Both the position numbers and the translations under genes were made by a program. The notes below the pieces were generated by a model. It did no database searches. It was not told where the DNA came from and saw only the letters and a list, made by a program, of their open reading frames with translations. Of a DNA stretch of 64,000 nt, positions 9,828 to 18,856 are shown piece after piece; positions within the stretch are counted from its first letter, which is position 1; the number at the start of each line of letters is the position of its first letter. Source of the DNA: an uncultured beta proteobacterium (GTDB lineage: Bacteria > Pseudomonadota > Gammaproteobacteria > Burkholderiales > Burkholderiaceae_C); assembly GCA_903873485.1 (NCBI GenBank), contig CAIQOO010000101.1, forward strand, positions 19,492 to 83,491. Reading direction: 5' to 3'.

Positions 9828-10145
9828 TTAAGGTTTTGTGCCCGTAGGAAAAGGCCATGCTGTTCCAGGGCTGAGTCTGGTTTGCGCCGCAGGTGCCACC
9901 TTGTCGGCCACAGCCACAGTGGCCTTCTTTGCGACTGATTTTGTGGTGGTCGTTTTTTTTCCGGGTGCAGGCTTTTTTGCCACCGCAGGTGTGTCAGCAG
10001 CCGGTTGGGTTGCCGCCTTTTTGGCTGGTGCCGCCTTCTTCGGTGCTACGGCTTTTTCGACGGATGCGGCAGCTTTTTCGGGAGGTGCCGATTTCTTGGT
10101 TGCCGGGGTACTGGTTACGGGAGCCGTTTTTTTTTCAGTTGCCAT
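9828..10145 (-). CDS. Histone H1-like Ala/Lys/Pro-rich protein
   Basis: Low-complexity KKAAPAKKAATQPAADTPAVAKKPAPGKKTTTTKSVAKK. Confidence 0.6.
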   Translation of the reverse strand: MATEKKTAPVTSTPATKKSAPPEKAAASVEKAVAPKKAAPAKKAATQPAADTPAVAKKPAPGKKTTTTKSVAKKATVAVADKVAPAAQTRLSPGTAWPFPTGTKP

Positions 10146-10372
10146 TCAATTCTCCTTGATCAATTTCAAAAAGCACTTCACGCGAATGAAGGTGCATGAA
10201 GCGATTCATGGTGTTGGGTTTTTTGCTCCCAGCAGCATGAACTTGGGTGCACAAGCGGGTGCCTGCGCCATTTTCGGCTGACCGCTTGTGAAATTGCTTG
10301 TGTCATGGTTGCGTATTATCGCCACCCGAATGCGCCAGCGGCACTGGTGTTGTGTATCCACATCGCATCAGG

Positions 10373-10978
10373 TCAAGTTTGCCTCACGGGGAAATATCCA
10401 GGCTCAAGCCCCAGTTTGTTTTGCAGTCGCAGCCAGTCAAAACCAGGTCCCGGATCAAGTTTTCGACCTGGCGCGATATGTTCATGACCTGCGATATGCG
10501 TAATCGGAAAGCGTTGCATGATGGCCGTGCACAGGCTGGCAAGGCTGGTGTATTGGGCATCTTCAAACACATCGCCTTCGAGTCCTTCAAGTTCAATGCC
10601 AATGCTGTCGTCGTTGCAGTTGCTGCGCCCCCGGTAGCTCGATACACCGGCATGCCAGGCGCGGTCATCGCAACTGACAAACTGCCAAAGCTCGCCGCTG
10701 CGGCGAATGTAAAAATGCGACGAGACGGTGATGCCTTCAATGCGCTGAAAATAGGGATGTGCCCGCCAGTCAAGCAAGTTGACAAAGAGCTGCTGCACCT
10801 GCGGGCCACCATACTGACCTGGCGGCAGGCTGATCGAGTGCAGCACGATCAGGTCAATATCGGTTGACGCCGGACGCTTGCCAAAGTTGGGCGAACGCAG
10901 TTGATTGGCCAGCAGATACCAACCGTCGAGCCACAACCCTGCACCGGCCAAATGCTTAATCGGTGTCGTCGGATTCAT
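10373..10978 (-). CDS. ampD: 1,6-anhydro-N-acetylmuramyl-L-alanine amidase AmpD
   Basis: PASTDIDLIVLHSISLPPGQYGGPQVQQLF; SSHFYIRRSGELWQFVSCDDRAWHAGVSSYRGRSNCNDDSIGIELEG; ITHIAGHEHIAPGRKLDPGPGFDW. Confidence 0.93.
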   Translation of the reverse strand: MNPTTPIKHLAGAGLWLDGWYLLANQLRSPNFGKRPASTDIDLIVLHSISLPPGQYGGPQVQQLFVNLLDWRAHPYFQRIEGITVSSHFYIRRSGELWQFVSCDDRAWHAGVSSYRGRSNCNDDSIGIELEGLEGDVFEDAQYTSLASLCTAIMQRFPITHIAGHEHIAPGRKLDPGPGFDWLRLQNKLGLEPGYFPVRQT

Positions 10979-12428
10979 CGCCAGTTTCACCAGTCTGAGG
11001 TGATTCAATCTGCAAGCGTGTAATGCGGTAGCGCATTTGTCGCAAGCTCAAACCCAATTTTGCGGCGGCTGCGGTGCGGTTGAAACCGGTCTCCTTCAGC
11101 GTTTGCTGCAGAATCTCGCGCTCCAGTTTGTCAAGATGACTTTGCAGGTCGGCGGGAATTTCTATCGCAGGTACTTTGGGTTCAGTGGCGGCAGTGCCGG
11201 CCAGTTTGCTTGCTGCAACCGGCAGCAGTTGCAGCGTTGAATCAAGTTGCAGGTTTTGCCCATCTCCCAAGGCGACAGCCCGGTACAGCAGGTTTTCGAG
11301 TTCACGCACATTGCCAGGCATCGACAGGCGAGAGAGTTCTTCGAGAACGCCGGCGGGCAACACCGGTGTCGGGATGGCGGACTCCTCCGCGATGCGGGCC
11401 AGCAACACGGCGCACAGCTCGGGCAAATCTTCGGTACGTTCCCGCAACGGCGCGATCACCATGTCAATGACGTTGAGGCGATAAAACAGGTCTTGCCGGA
11501 AGTGCCCCTCCTGCACCTCCTGCGCCAGGTTTTTGTGGGTGGCGCTGACAATCCGCACATCGACCGGCTCTTCCTGGGTCGATCCGAGTGGTCGAATGCG
11601 CCGCTCCTGAATCGCCCGCAATAACTTCGATTGCATGGCCAGCGGCAAGTCACCGATTTCATCCAGAAACAGGGTGCCACCGCGGGCCGCCTGAAAAAAG
11701 CCTTCACGGTCCTGCTGGGCACCGGTATAGGCCCCTTTTTTCACCCCGAAAAATTCTGCTTCCAGCAGGTTTTCCGGGATCGCGCTGCAGTTCACGGCAA
11801 CCCATGGGCCTTTGACACGATGGCTATTGGCATGGATCGCATAGGCCACCAGTTCCTTGCCCGTGCCCGACTCGCCGGTCACCATCACCGGGGCCATGCT
11901 GGTAGCGACTTTGAGAATACGCTCCTTGACCTGGCTCATGCAAAGCGACTTGCCGACCAGTCTGCTTAAGGCTCTTTGCCCCAGGGCACCTGAAGCGGCC
12001 AGTGGCACCTCTTTGGCCTGGGCAACTGATTCGGCCCCGGCTGTGCCGGGGCCAATTCGCACGGCTGCCGCCACCACACTGCGAAACTGCTTTAGGTCAA
12101 CCGGTTTGGTCAGGTAGTCAAAAGCCCCGGCTTTCAGCGCTTCTACCGCATTCTGGGTTGAACCGTAAGCGGTGATGACAACGCATCGCTCTTCCCGATG
12201 TTTGGCCTTCAGGTCGGTGATGAGGGACATGCCCAAGCCATCGGGCAAGCGCATGTCGGTGATCATCACATCAAAATGATGTTCGGCCAACAGGGTTTGG
12301 GCTTGCAGCAAGTTCTCGGCAGTGTCGATTCGATAACCTTCACGCAGCAGCGTCAGCTCGTAGAGCGCGCGCAAATCCGGTTCATCATCAACCACCAGAA
12401 TGCGGGCAGGGCTGTTTGAGGTGTGCAT
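10956..12428 (-). CDS. pilR: Sigma-54-dependent response regulator, PilR/NtrC type
   Basis: ILVVDDEPDLRALYELTLLREGY; GESGTGKELVAYAIH; FFGVKKGAYTGA; Fis-type C-terminal HTH; adjacent sensor kinase. Confidence 0.8.
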   Translation of the reverse strand: MHTSNSPARILVVDDEPDLRALYELTLLREGYRIDTAENLLQAQTLLAEHHFDVMITDMRLPDGLGMSLITDLKAKHREERCVVITAYGSTQNAVEALKAGAFDYLTKPVDLKQFRSVVAAAVRIGPGTAGAESVAQAKEVPLAASGALGQRALSRLVGKSLCMSQVKERILKVATSMAPVMVTGESGTGKELVAYAIHANSHRVKGPWVAVNCSAIPENLLEAEFFGVKKGAYTGAQQDREGFFQAARGGTLFLDEIGDLPLAMQSKLLRAIQERRIRPLGSTQEEPVDVRIVSATHKNLAQEVQEGHFRQDLFYRLNVIDMVIAPLRERTEDLPELCAVLLARIAEESAIPTPVLPAGVLEELSRLSMPGNVRELENLLYRAVALGDGQNLQLDSTLQLLPVAASKLAGTAATEPKVPAIEIPADLQSHLDKLEREILQQTLKETGFNRTAAAAKLGLSLRQMRYRITRLQIESPQTGETGDESDDTD

Positions 12429-12432
12429 GGTG

Positions 12433-14115
12433 TCAGGCGGGCTCCTTGCCGGGCTGAATCGCAAATGGGACAGACTTGAAAACAACGCTGAACTCGTTGC
12501 CAAAACGGTTTTCCCCCTGCACCGACCGAGTGCGGCGGCCATAGCTGATGGTGGCTCCATTGCTGGCACAAAGTTCACGGCAAATATACAGTCCAAGGCC
12601 GCTGGATCGGCTCTCCGACGAAAAAAACGGTTCAAACAGGTGTTGTTCGACCGCAGGCTCCAGCGGCGCACCATCACTCCAGACAAACAGGCTGGCCTGG
12701 GATGGCGGTTTGGTCGCTGGTTCAATATTGGCGCTGATCTGCATGCAGCCGGCTTGGCCACTGGCGTAGCGCCGGGCATTGTCAAGCAGGTTGATCAAAA
12801 TGCGCCGCAGATGTTCAGGATCAAAAATGACCGTGGCAGTGCCCGGCGGCAAGTTCATCAGCAGTTCGGCGCTGACCTTGTTCTGAATGCTCCAGTCACG
12901 ACAGATTCGCCGAACCGTTGCGGTCAAATCCAGACTGGACTGCGCCTGCGTGTTGTCAAGTGTCGGTGCGTGGGTCAGATGCAGTACATCGCAGACAATT
13001 TTTTCAAGTCGAAGGGCGTTTTGTTGCACCATGGTGGCGAGCCGAAGCTGCACTGGATCAGTCAAGTCCTCGGCCAGCAGCGCGTTGGCCTGCATGATGG
13101 CTGCCAGCGGGTTGCGAATCTCGTGCGCTACAGCGGCAGACATTCGTCCCATGCCGGCCAGCTTCTCGGCGCGTATGCGTGCCTGAATCTCGCGCTGATC
13201 TTGCATGAAGACAACACACAACACCTGTGCGTCATGGTTCAGCGGGGCGGTGAGTTGCGTGCGGACCCAAAGGCTGCGCTGAACTGCTCCCGCATGCTCA
13301 ATGGCAATGTCTGATTGCTGTGCCAGTCGGCTGGAAAAACTGGCGGCCACCACATCGCGCAGCGCTTGCCAACCGGGGCGCGCATTCAAATTCAGTTCCA
13401 TCTCCGGAGCTTGTCTGAGCAGGCCCAGCACCTGCCGCGCAGCGGGGTTGGCTGAACGCAACTGACCGCGTTCATCGACTACCAGAATGGCATCGGTCAG
13501 GGACTTGATGACCAGTTCATTGACCTGACGCTGCACGGTCGCAGCCAGTTGACTGTGTTGCGCCCGCAATTCAACACTGGCCAAGCGCATGGCCAACTGG
13601 CTGGCGACGAATGAAATGGCGAAGCACGCAGCACCGGTCAGGGCTGCCTGTAAAAAATGGGTGCTCGCATCGCCCGGTGTCTGAAACGACAACCAGGCAG
13701 CATATGCAAACAACAAGAGGGTTACGCCAGCCGCTGCCCCAGTGGCCAGAAGCATTGAGCCAAGTATGCTGGCCATCAAGACCGGCAGGGCAAAAAGCGG
13801 CGTGTAATTGATGCCGCTGTTCTGAAAAATCTGCAACGCCGCAAACGTGACCACATCAACACCGACTGTTCGCATCCATTGGCCATCAAAGCGTTCATCG
13901 AGTTGCTGGGGTTGTGCAGTCAAACGCACGATCAGTGCCGCGATCAGATAGGCGACGCAGATCAGCAAGGGCGTACTGCGCTGGACTGATGAGAGCAGGA
14001 AAATACCCGATTGAAGCAAGACAAAAACGATGCCCAGAGTGACGCGTGCCGTCATGAAACCGAGCCACAAGCGCTCGAACTCATGTGGTGCGGTGTTTGG
14101 GGTCAAACCAGTCAT
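12433..14115 (-). CDS. pilS: PilS-like membrane sensor histidine kinase
   Basis: N-terminal TM segments, PAS, AVAHEIRNPLAAIMQANALL H-box, GLGLYICRELCASNGATISYG. Confidence 0.78.
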   Translation of the reverse strand: MTGLTPNTAPHEFERLWLGFMTARVTLGIVFVLLQSGIFLLSSVQRSTPLLICVAYLIAALIVRLTAQPQQLDERFDGQWMRTVGVDVVTFAALQIFQNSGINYTPLFALPVLMASILGSMLLATGAAAGVTLLLFAYAAWLSFQTPGDASTHFLQAALTGAACFAISFVASQLAMRLASVELRAQHSQLAATVQRQVNELVIKSLTDAILVVDERGQLRSANPAARQVLGLLRQAPEMELNLNARPGWQALRDVVAASFSSRLAQQSDIAIEHAGAVQRSLWVRTQLTAPLNHDAQVLCVVFMQDQREIQARIRAEKLAGMGRMSAAVAHEIRNPLAAIMQANALLAEDLTDPVQLRLATMVQQNALRLEKIVCDVLHLTHAPTLDNTQAQSSLDLTATVRRICRDWSIQNKVSAELLMNLPPGTATVIFDPEHLRRILINLLDNARRYASGQAGCMQISANIEPATKPPSQASLFVWSDGAPLEPAVEQHLFEPFFSSESRSSGLGLYICRELCASNGATISYGRRTRSVQGENRFGNEFSVVFKSVPFAIQPGKEPA

Positions 14116-14163
14116 CATTACTGCCGGGCTGTGCCAGAATGAATTTTCTGGCGCTTGACGCAT

Positions 14164-14388
14164 TCAAGATTCCGATTGTTGCAGATGATCCACACTGCAA
14201 TATGCCCCTTGTTTTCCGATCACGATCTCGTCGCCCGGAATATGCATGCCACAACGGCTGCAACTCACCATGTCAAGTGGCTTGCGGGGCTCGGGTTTTG
14301 CAGGTGGTGACTTGTCGGCGGCACCCTGGCGGCTGCGCCATAACCAAACGCCGGCAATCAGAACCAGCAACAGTAGCAATGGTCTCAT
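14164..14388 (-). CDS. PP0621-like small membrane/zinc-ribbon protein
   Basis: MRPLLLLLVLIAGVWLWRSRQ...VSCSRCGMHIPGDEIVIGKQGAYCSVDH. Confidence 0.65.
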   Translation of the reverse strand: MRPLLLLLVLIAGVWLWRSRQGAADKSPPAKPEPRKPLDMVSCSRCGMHIPGDEIVIGKQGAYCSVDHLQQSES

Positions 14389-15188
14389 AGGCTGCGCCCC
14401 AGAATGACTTCCAGCACAAAACGCGAGCCCACATAAGCCAGCAGCAGCAACCCGGAGCCGGCATACAAGACCCGGGTGGCGCGCCGCCCGCGCCAGCCAA
14501 ACCGGGCACGCCCGACCAACAAAACGGCAAACGTCAGCCAGGAGAGAACTGAAAACGATGTCTTGTGATCCCATTTGATCGCGTGGGTATTGCCGTACAA
14601 ATGCGTGCCAAAGAAAAAACCAGCCAGCAAGGTGGCGGACAACAACACAAACCCCACAGCCACAAAGCGAAAAGTCAAACGCTCCATGGTCAGCAAAGGC
14701 AAGCCGACATGACTGTCAGCGGCAACTCTGATGCGCGCCTCAGCCCGGTTCAGCAGCCAGGCATGAACCACCGCCACGGCAAACAAGCCATAAGATGCAA
14801 TGCCCAGCGCCCAGTGCAGTGGCAACCAGCCCGATGCTGCCGCGTTGAGGAGGCTACCCGGGAACAACAGTGCCAGCAGCACGGCAGCGCCACCCACTCC
14901 GGCCAGCAGCCAGTGTGTCTTGAGTTGCGGATACACATAGCTCTCAATGGCATACACCAGCCCAACCAGCCAGGCGGTGACGGACAGGGCCGGGGCAAAT
15001 CCAAACCGGGGCTGGCTGCCCCACAGTCCGATAAGCACCAGCATCCCGTGCAAAGACCAGGCCAGCCAGACAATGCTGCGGGCCAGTGTTTGGCTTGACC
15101 GCGCTGCGCTGGCGGCACAAGCGGCATAAGCCGCAGCAGTTCCCAGGGTGAGCGTCAGCATCAAAGGAGAGGCACTGGCTAAAATCAT
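14385..15188 (-). CDS. Cytochrome c assembly (CcsA/YpjD-like) membrane protein
   Basis: Multi-TM; HWALGIASYGLFAVAVVHAWLL and GTHLYGNTHAIKWDHKTSFSVLSWLTFAVLL. Confidence 0.8.
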   Translation of the reverse strand: MILASASPLMLTLTLGTAAAYAACAASAARSSQTLARSIVWLAWSLHGMLVLIGLWGSQPRFGFAPALSVTAWLVGLVYAIESYVYPQLKTHWLLAGVGGAAVLLALLFPGSLLNAAASGWLPLHWALGIASYGLFAVAVVHAWLLNRAEARIRVAADSHVGLPLLTMERLTFRFVAVGFVLLSATLLAGFFFGTHLYGNTHAIKWDHKTSFSVLSWLTFAVLLVGRARFGWRGRRATRVLYAGSGLLLLAYVGSRFVLEVILGRSL

Positions 15189-15267
15189 GCACACAGTTTA
15201 GCGTTTTGTACTTTGCCATTGTTTCGTGGCATCAACCCAGGCTCCGCTTGCCGGATCATTCTCTTAT

Positions 15268-16632
15268 ATGGCTTCCGTCCTTACCGACAAACTTACCCGC
15301 CTCGTTAAAGAAATTCGGGGCCAGGCCCGCATCACCGAAACCAATGTCGCTGACATGCTGCGCGAGGTGCGCATGGCGCTGCTTGAAGCCGACGTGGCAC
15401 TGCCGGTGGTGCGCGATTTTATTGCCCGGGTCAAGGAAAAGGCACTGGGGCAAGATGTCATGGGCTCGCTCAGCCCAGGACAGGCACTGGTCTCCATCGT
15501 CAGCAAGGAACTGGCTGCCACCATGGGGGAAGGTGTGGCCGACATCAATCTGGCGGCCCAGCCTCCGGCTGTCATCCTGATGGCGGGTTTGCAGGGTGCC
15601 GGCAAAACCACCACCACCGGCAAACTGGCCAAGCACCTGATCGAGAAACGCAACAAAAAGGTGCTGACGGTGTCAGGCGATGTCTATCGACCGGCCGCCA
15701 TCGAGCAGTTGAAAACCGTCACCGCGCAGGCCGGTGCCCAGTGGTTTGCCAGCACGCCGGATCAAAAACCAGTCGATATTGCGCTGGCCGCGCTGGACTA
15801 CGCCCGCAAACATTACTTTGATGTGTTGCTGGTCGATACGGCCGGTCGGCTGGCCATTGATGCCGCTCTGATGCAGGAGATTCGTGAATTACACGCGGCC
15901 ATTCATCCGGTGGAAACCCTGTTTGTGGTAGATGCGATGCAGGGCCAGGATGCCGTGAACACCGCCAGGGCGTTCACGGAGGCATTGCCCCTGACGGGCA
16001 TCATCTTGACCAAGCTTGACGGTGATTCGCGTGGTGGCGCTGCATTGTCGGTGCGTCAAGTGACCGGTGCCCCCATCAAATTTGCCGGTACCAGCGAAAA
16101 GCTCGATGGTCTGGAGGTGTTTGATGCCGAACGTCACGCCGGGCGAGTGCTCGGCATGGGTGACATTGTTGCGCTGGTCGAACAGGTGACCGCCGGGGTC
16201 GATATGGCAACGGCGCAAAAACTCGCCGCCAAATTCAAAAGCGGCGCCAGTTTTGATTTGAATGATTTTCTGGGCCAGATCCAGCAGATGAAGCAAATGG
16301 GCGGATTGAGCAGCCTGATGGACAAGTTACCCGCCGCCATGGCAGCTAAAGCGGGTCAGGTCGATATGGGACAGGTTGAAAAGGACATCAAGCGCAAGGA
16401 AGGCATCATCCACAGTATGACCCCGCAAGAGCGCAGCAAACCCGAGCTGATCAAGGCCACCCGCAAACGCCGCATTGCCACCGGCGCCGGCGTGCAAGTG
16501 CAGGAAGTCAACCGCATGCTCAAAGAATTCGAGCAAATGCAAGACATGATGAAAAAAATGAAAGACGGCGGCATGATGAAGATGATGAAACGCCTCGGCG
16601 GCATGAAAGGCATGCCGAAAATGCCTTTCTGA
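15268..16632 (+). CDS. ffh: Signal recognition particle protein Ffh
   Basis: AGLQGAGKTTTTGKLAKHL; DTAGRLAIDAALMQEI; TKLDGDSRGGAALS; Met-rich C-terminal M domain. Confidence 0.97.
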   Translation: MASVLTDKLTRLVKEIRGQARITETNVADMLREVRMALLEADVALPVVRDFIARVKEKALGQDVMGSLSPGQALVSIVSKELAATMGEGVADINLAAQPPAVILMAGLQGAGKTTTTGKLAKHLIEKRNKKVLTVSGDVYRPAAIEQLKTVTAQAGAQWFASTPDQKPVDIALAALDYARKHYFDVLLVDTAGRLAIDAALMQEIRELHAAIHPVETLFVVDAMQGQDAVNTARAFTEALPLTGIILTKLDGDSRGGAALSVRQVTGAPIKFAGTSEKLDGLEVFDAERHAGRVLGMGDIVALVEQVTAGVDMATAQKLAAKFKSGASFDLNDFLGQIQQMKQMGGLSSLMDKLPAAMAAKAGQVDMGQVEKDIKRKEGIIHSMTPQERSKPELIKATRKRRIATGAGVQVQEVNRMLKEFEQMQDMMKKMKDGGMMKMMKRLGGMKGMPKMPF

Positions 16633-16692
16633 GAAATGACAAGAACTTTCTCGTCAAACCCAAACAGCAAAATTCCTTCGCAACGAATGCGC

Positions 16693-17394
16693 TCAAAACA
16701 GATCGATCGAACCGCCTGAAGTCAATTGTGCCAAAGACAGCGCATTGCCTTTTCGCTCTTCAATAACCAGATTCTCCGGATGCGCATGGGCCAAGCGCTT
16801 GACAAGTGCCTTGCCGGAAGATGGAAAAAAACAGACTTTTCTCGGATGAATGTCAAGGACGTCCTGCGACACAACCGGGATTCGCTCGGTCAACAAATAA
16901 TCAAGGACAAATTTCGTATTTCTTTCGCCAACATTCATTGTGGTAAACCCGGCCATCACCTGAGCGCCACCAAAAACCTTGGCCTGCATCGATTCTCTGC
17001 GAGCACCCAGCTTCAACAACTGGTTTATCAAAAGTTCCATTGCATAGGATCCATAGCGACCACAGCCGTCCTGGCCGTCGCCTTCAGGCAACATGAAATG
17101 GTTCATGCCGCCAGCCCGTGCTCTGGAGTCCCAAATGCAAGCAGAGATGCATGAGCCCAGGACTGTCATGATCATCATGTCGTCCATCGAGACAAAATAC
17201 TCGCCTGGGAGCACTTTCACCGCATCGTACTGAAATTGGGAATCACGATAGAAAAAACATGCTTCACCCGGGCTGCGGGGCAAGGCTTTGACTCGATCAA
17301 ATCGTGAACCGCCAGCCATTTCTTGTTTCGCCAAAACCGGCTGATCAAACCGCCGCATTGAAGCTGCATGGTCACAGGATGAGGGTAAATTCAT
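16693..17394 (-). CDS. cheD: Chemoreceptor glutamine deamidase CheD
   Basis: TVLGSCISACIWDSRARAGGMNHFMLPEGDG; AKVFGGAQVM; ends GGSIDLF. Confidence 0.92.
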   Translation of the reverse strand: MNLPSSCDHAASMRRFDQPVLAKQEMAGGSRFDRVKALPRSPGEACFFYRDSQFQYDAVKVLPGEYFVSMDDMMIMTVLGSCISACIWDSRARAGGMNHFMLPEGDGQDGCGRYGSYAMELLINQLLKLGARRESMQAKVFGGAQVMAGFTTMNVGERNTKFVLDYLLTERIPVVSQDVLDIHPRKVCFFPSSGKALVKRLAHAHPENLVIEERKGNALSLAQLTSGGSIDLF

Positions 17395-17454
17395 GACCAA
17401 ACCACGAGCAGGGCAGCCCAGTAGCCCAAGCTCGACCCAAGGCAAAGGCAGGAC

Positions 17455-18318
17455 TTAACGTCGTTCATAAACCGTCTTGCCTTTCAAAATAAATAAATCG
17501 CATGAATCACTAAAATTTTCGGCATGCCCCACAAACAACAAACCTCCTGGGGTCATGACATGGTAAATTCGTTCAAGAACCTTCCGCTGAGTTTCTCGAT
17601 CAAAATAAATCATGACATTTCGACAAAAAACAATATCAAACGTATCCCTGAAAGGCCAATCACCACGAACCAGGTTAATCACCATGAATTCACACAAGGC
17701 TTTGAATTCAGGTTTGACTCTCGCCATTCCCCGATTATTCCCTTTGCCTCGCAGAAAAAAAATTCGCAACTGCTCGCCTGTCAAGTTTTGCAAATCATCA
17801 ACGCGATAGACTCCTCGCGATGCAGCATCCAGAACCTTCGAATCGATATCGCTTGATATTAATTTAAAACCAGAATGCGTTCCGAGCGCATCTACCGCCG
17901 TCATCAGAATCGAATAAGGCTCTTCTCCGGTAGATGCAGCGCTGCACCAGACACGGCATGGTTTGCTTTTTTGTCTGGAAATAAAATAATCATTCAATAT
18001 CTTGAAATGATGTTGTTCACGAAAAAAAGATGTAAGATTTGTCGTTAATGCATTAATAAACTCTTGCCATTCCGCTCCACCATCCAAATCAAGCCAGTTT
18101 AAATATTCTTTAAAACTTTTATACCCTGTTTCTCTCAAGCGCCGTGACAAACGGCTGTAAACCATGGCATGTTTGCCATCATTCAAACTTATCCCGGCAT
18201 GCTGGTAAATCAGTTTCTTAACCTTAAAAAAATCTTCATCTGTCCAGATAAACTCTCTTCCCTGCATATCCTTTAAACCAGAATCATTGCTTGACCGATC
18301 TGACAGAAAATTTGGCAT
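17455..18318 (-). CDS. cheR: Chemotaxis protein methyltransferase CheR
   Basis: VWCSAASTGEEPYSILMTA; FDIVFCRNVMIYFDRETQRKVLERI; LLFVGHAENF. Confidence 0.95.
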   Translation of the reverse strand: MPNFLSDRSSNDSGLKDMQGREFIWTDEDFFKVKKLIYQHAGISLNDGKHAMVYSRLSRRLRETGYKSFKEYLNWLDLDGGAEWQEFINALTTNLTSFFREQHHFKILNDYFISRQKSKPCRVWCSAASTGEEPYSILMTAVDALGTHSGFKLISSDIDSKVLDAASRGVYRVDDLQNLTGEQLRIFFLRGKGNNRGMARVKPEFKALCEFMVINLVRGDWPFRDTFDIVFCRNVMIYFDRETQRKVLERIYHVMTPGGLLFVGHAENFSDSCDLFILKGKTVYERR

Positions 18319-18338
18319 GAATCATCAAATCAGGACGT

Positions 18339-18818
18339 TTAGCAGGGTTCTGTAACCAACCCCATATCGGCACCCGACATCAGTTTTTCAATATCCAGCA
18401 GAATCAGCATCCGATCACCCAGCGATCCCAGGCCCAAAACAGAGTCGGCATCAATCACACTTTCAATATCAGGCGCAGCCCGCAAGTTCTCAGGTGCCAG
18501 GCCCATCACATCACTGACCGAATCAACCACAATACCAACGATGCGCTGCCGAAGATTAAGAATAATTACGACGGTAAATGAATCATAAAGCGCATTGGCA
18601 CAATTGAATTTCAAACGCATATCGACAATCGGTACAATTGTGCCACGCAAGTTAACCACACCCTTGATAAAAGAAGGTGCATTGGCAATACGTGTCGGAG
18701 GTTCATAGCCTCGAATTTCTTGCACTTTAAGAATATCAATGCCATACTCCTCCCGATCAAGTCGAAAGGTCAAATATTCGCGGGCCGCATTGCTTGACAG
18801 ATCGCTTATTTTTTCCAT
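18339..18818 (-). CDS. cheW: Chemotaxis coupling protein CheW
   Basis: EYLTFRLDREEYGIDILKVQEIRGYEPPTRIANAPSFIKGVVNLRGTIVPIVDMRLKF. Confidence 0.95.
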   Translation of the reverse strand: MEKISDLSSNAAREYLTFRLDREEYGIDILKVQEIRGYEPPTRIANAPSFIKGVVNLRGTIVPIVDMRLKFNCANALYDSFTVVIILNLRQRIVGIVVDSVSDVMGLAPENLRAAPDIESVIDADSVLGLGSLGDRMLILLDIEKLMSGADMGLVTEPC

Positions 18819-18856
18819 GATACTTACCTTTTCTTTATTCTGGGGTGTCAACCAAA

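Noticed and set aside
10298-10867. 189-aa plus-strand ORF opposite ampD
   Set aside because: Antisense to a clear AmpD with catalytic motifs; no independent support.
16632-16692. Terminator hairpin after ffh (gagaaa...tttctc)
   Set aside because: Short AT-rich stem with long loop and no T run.
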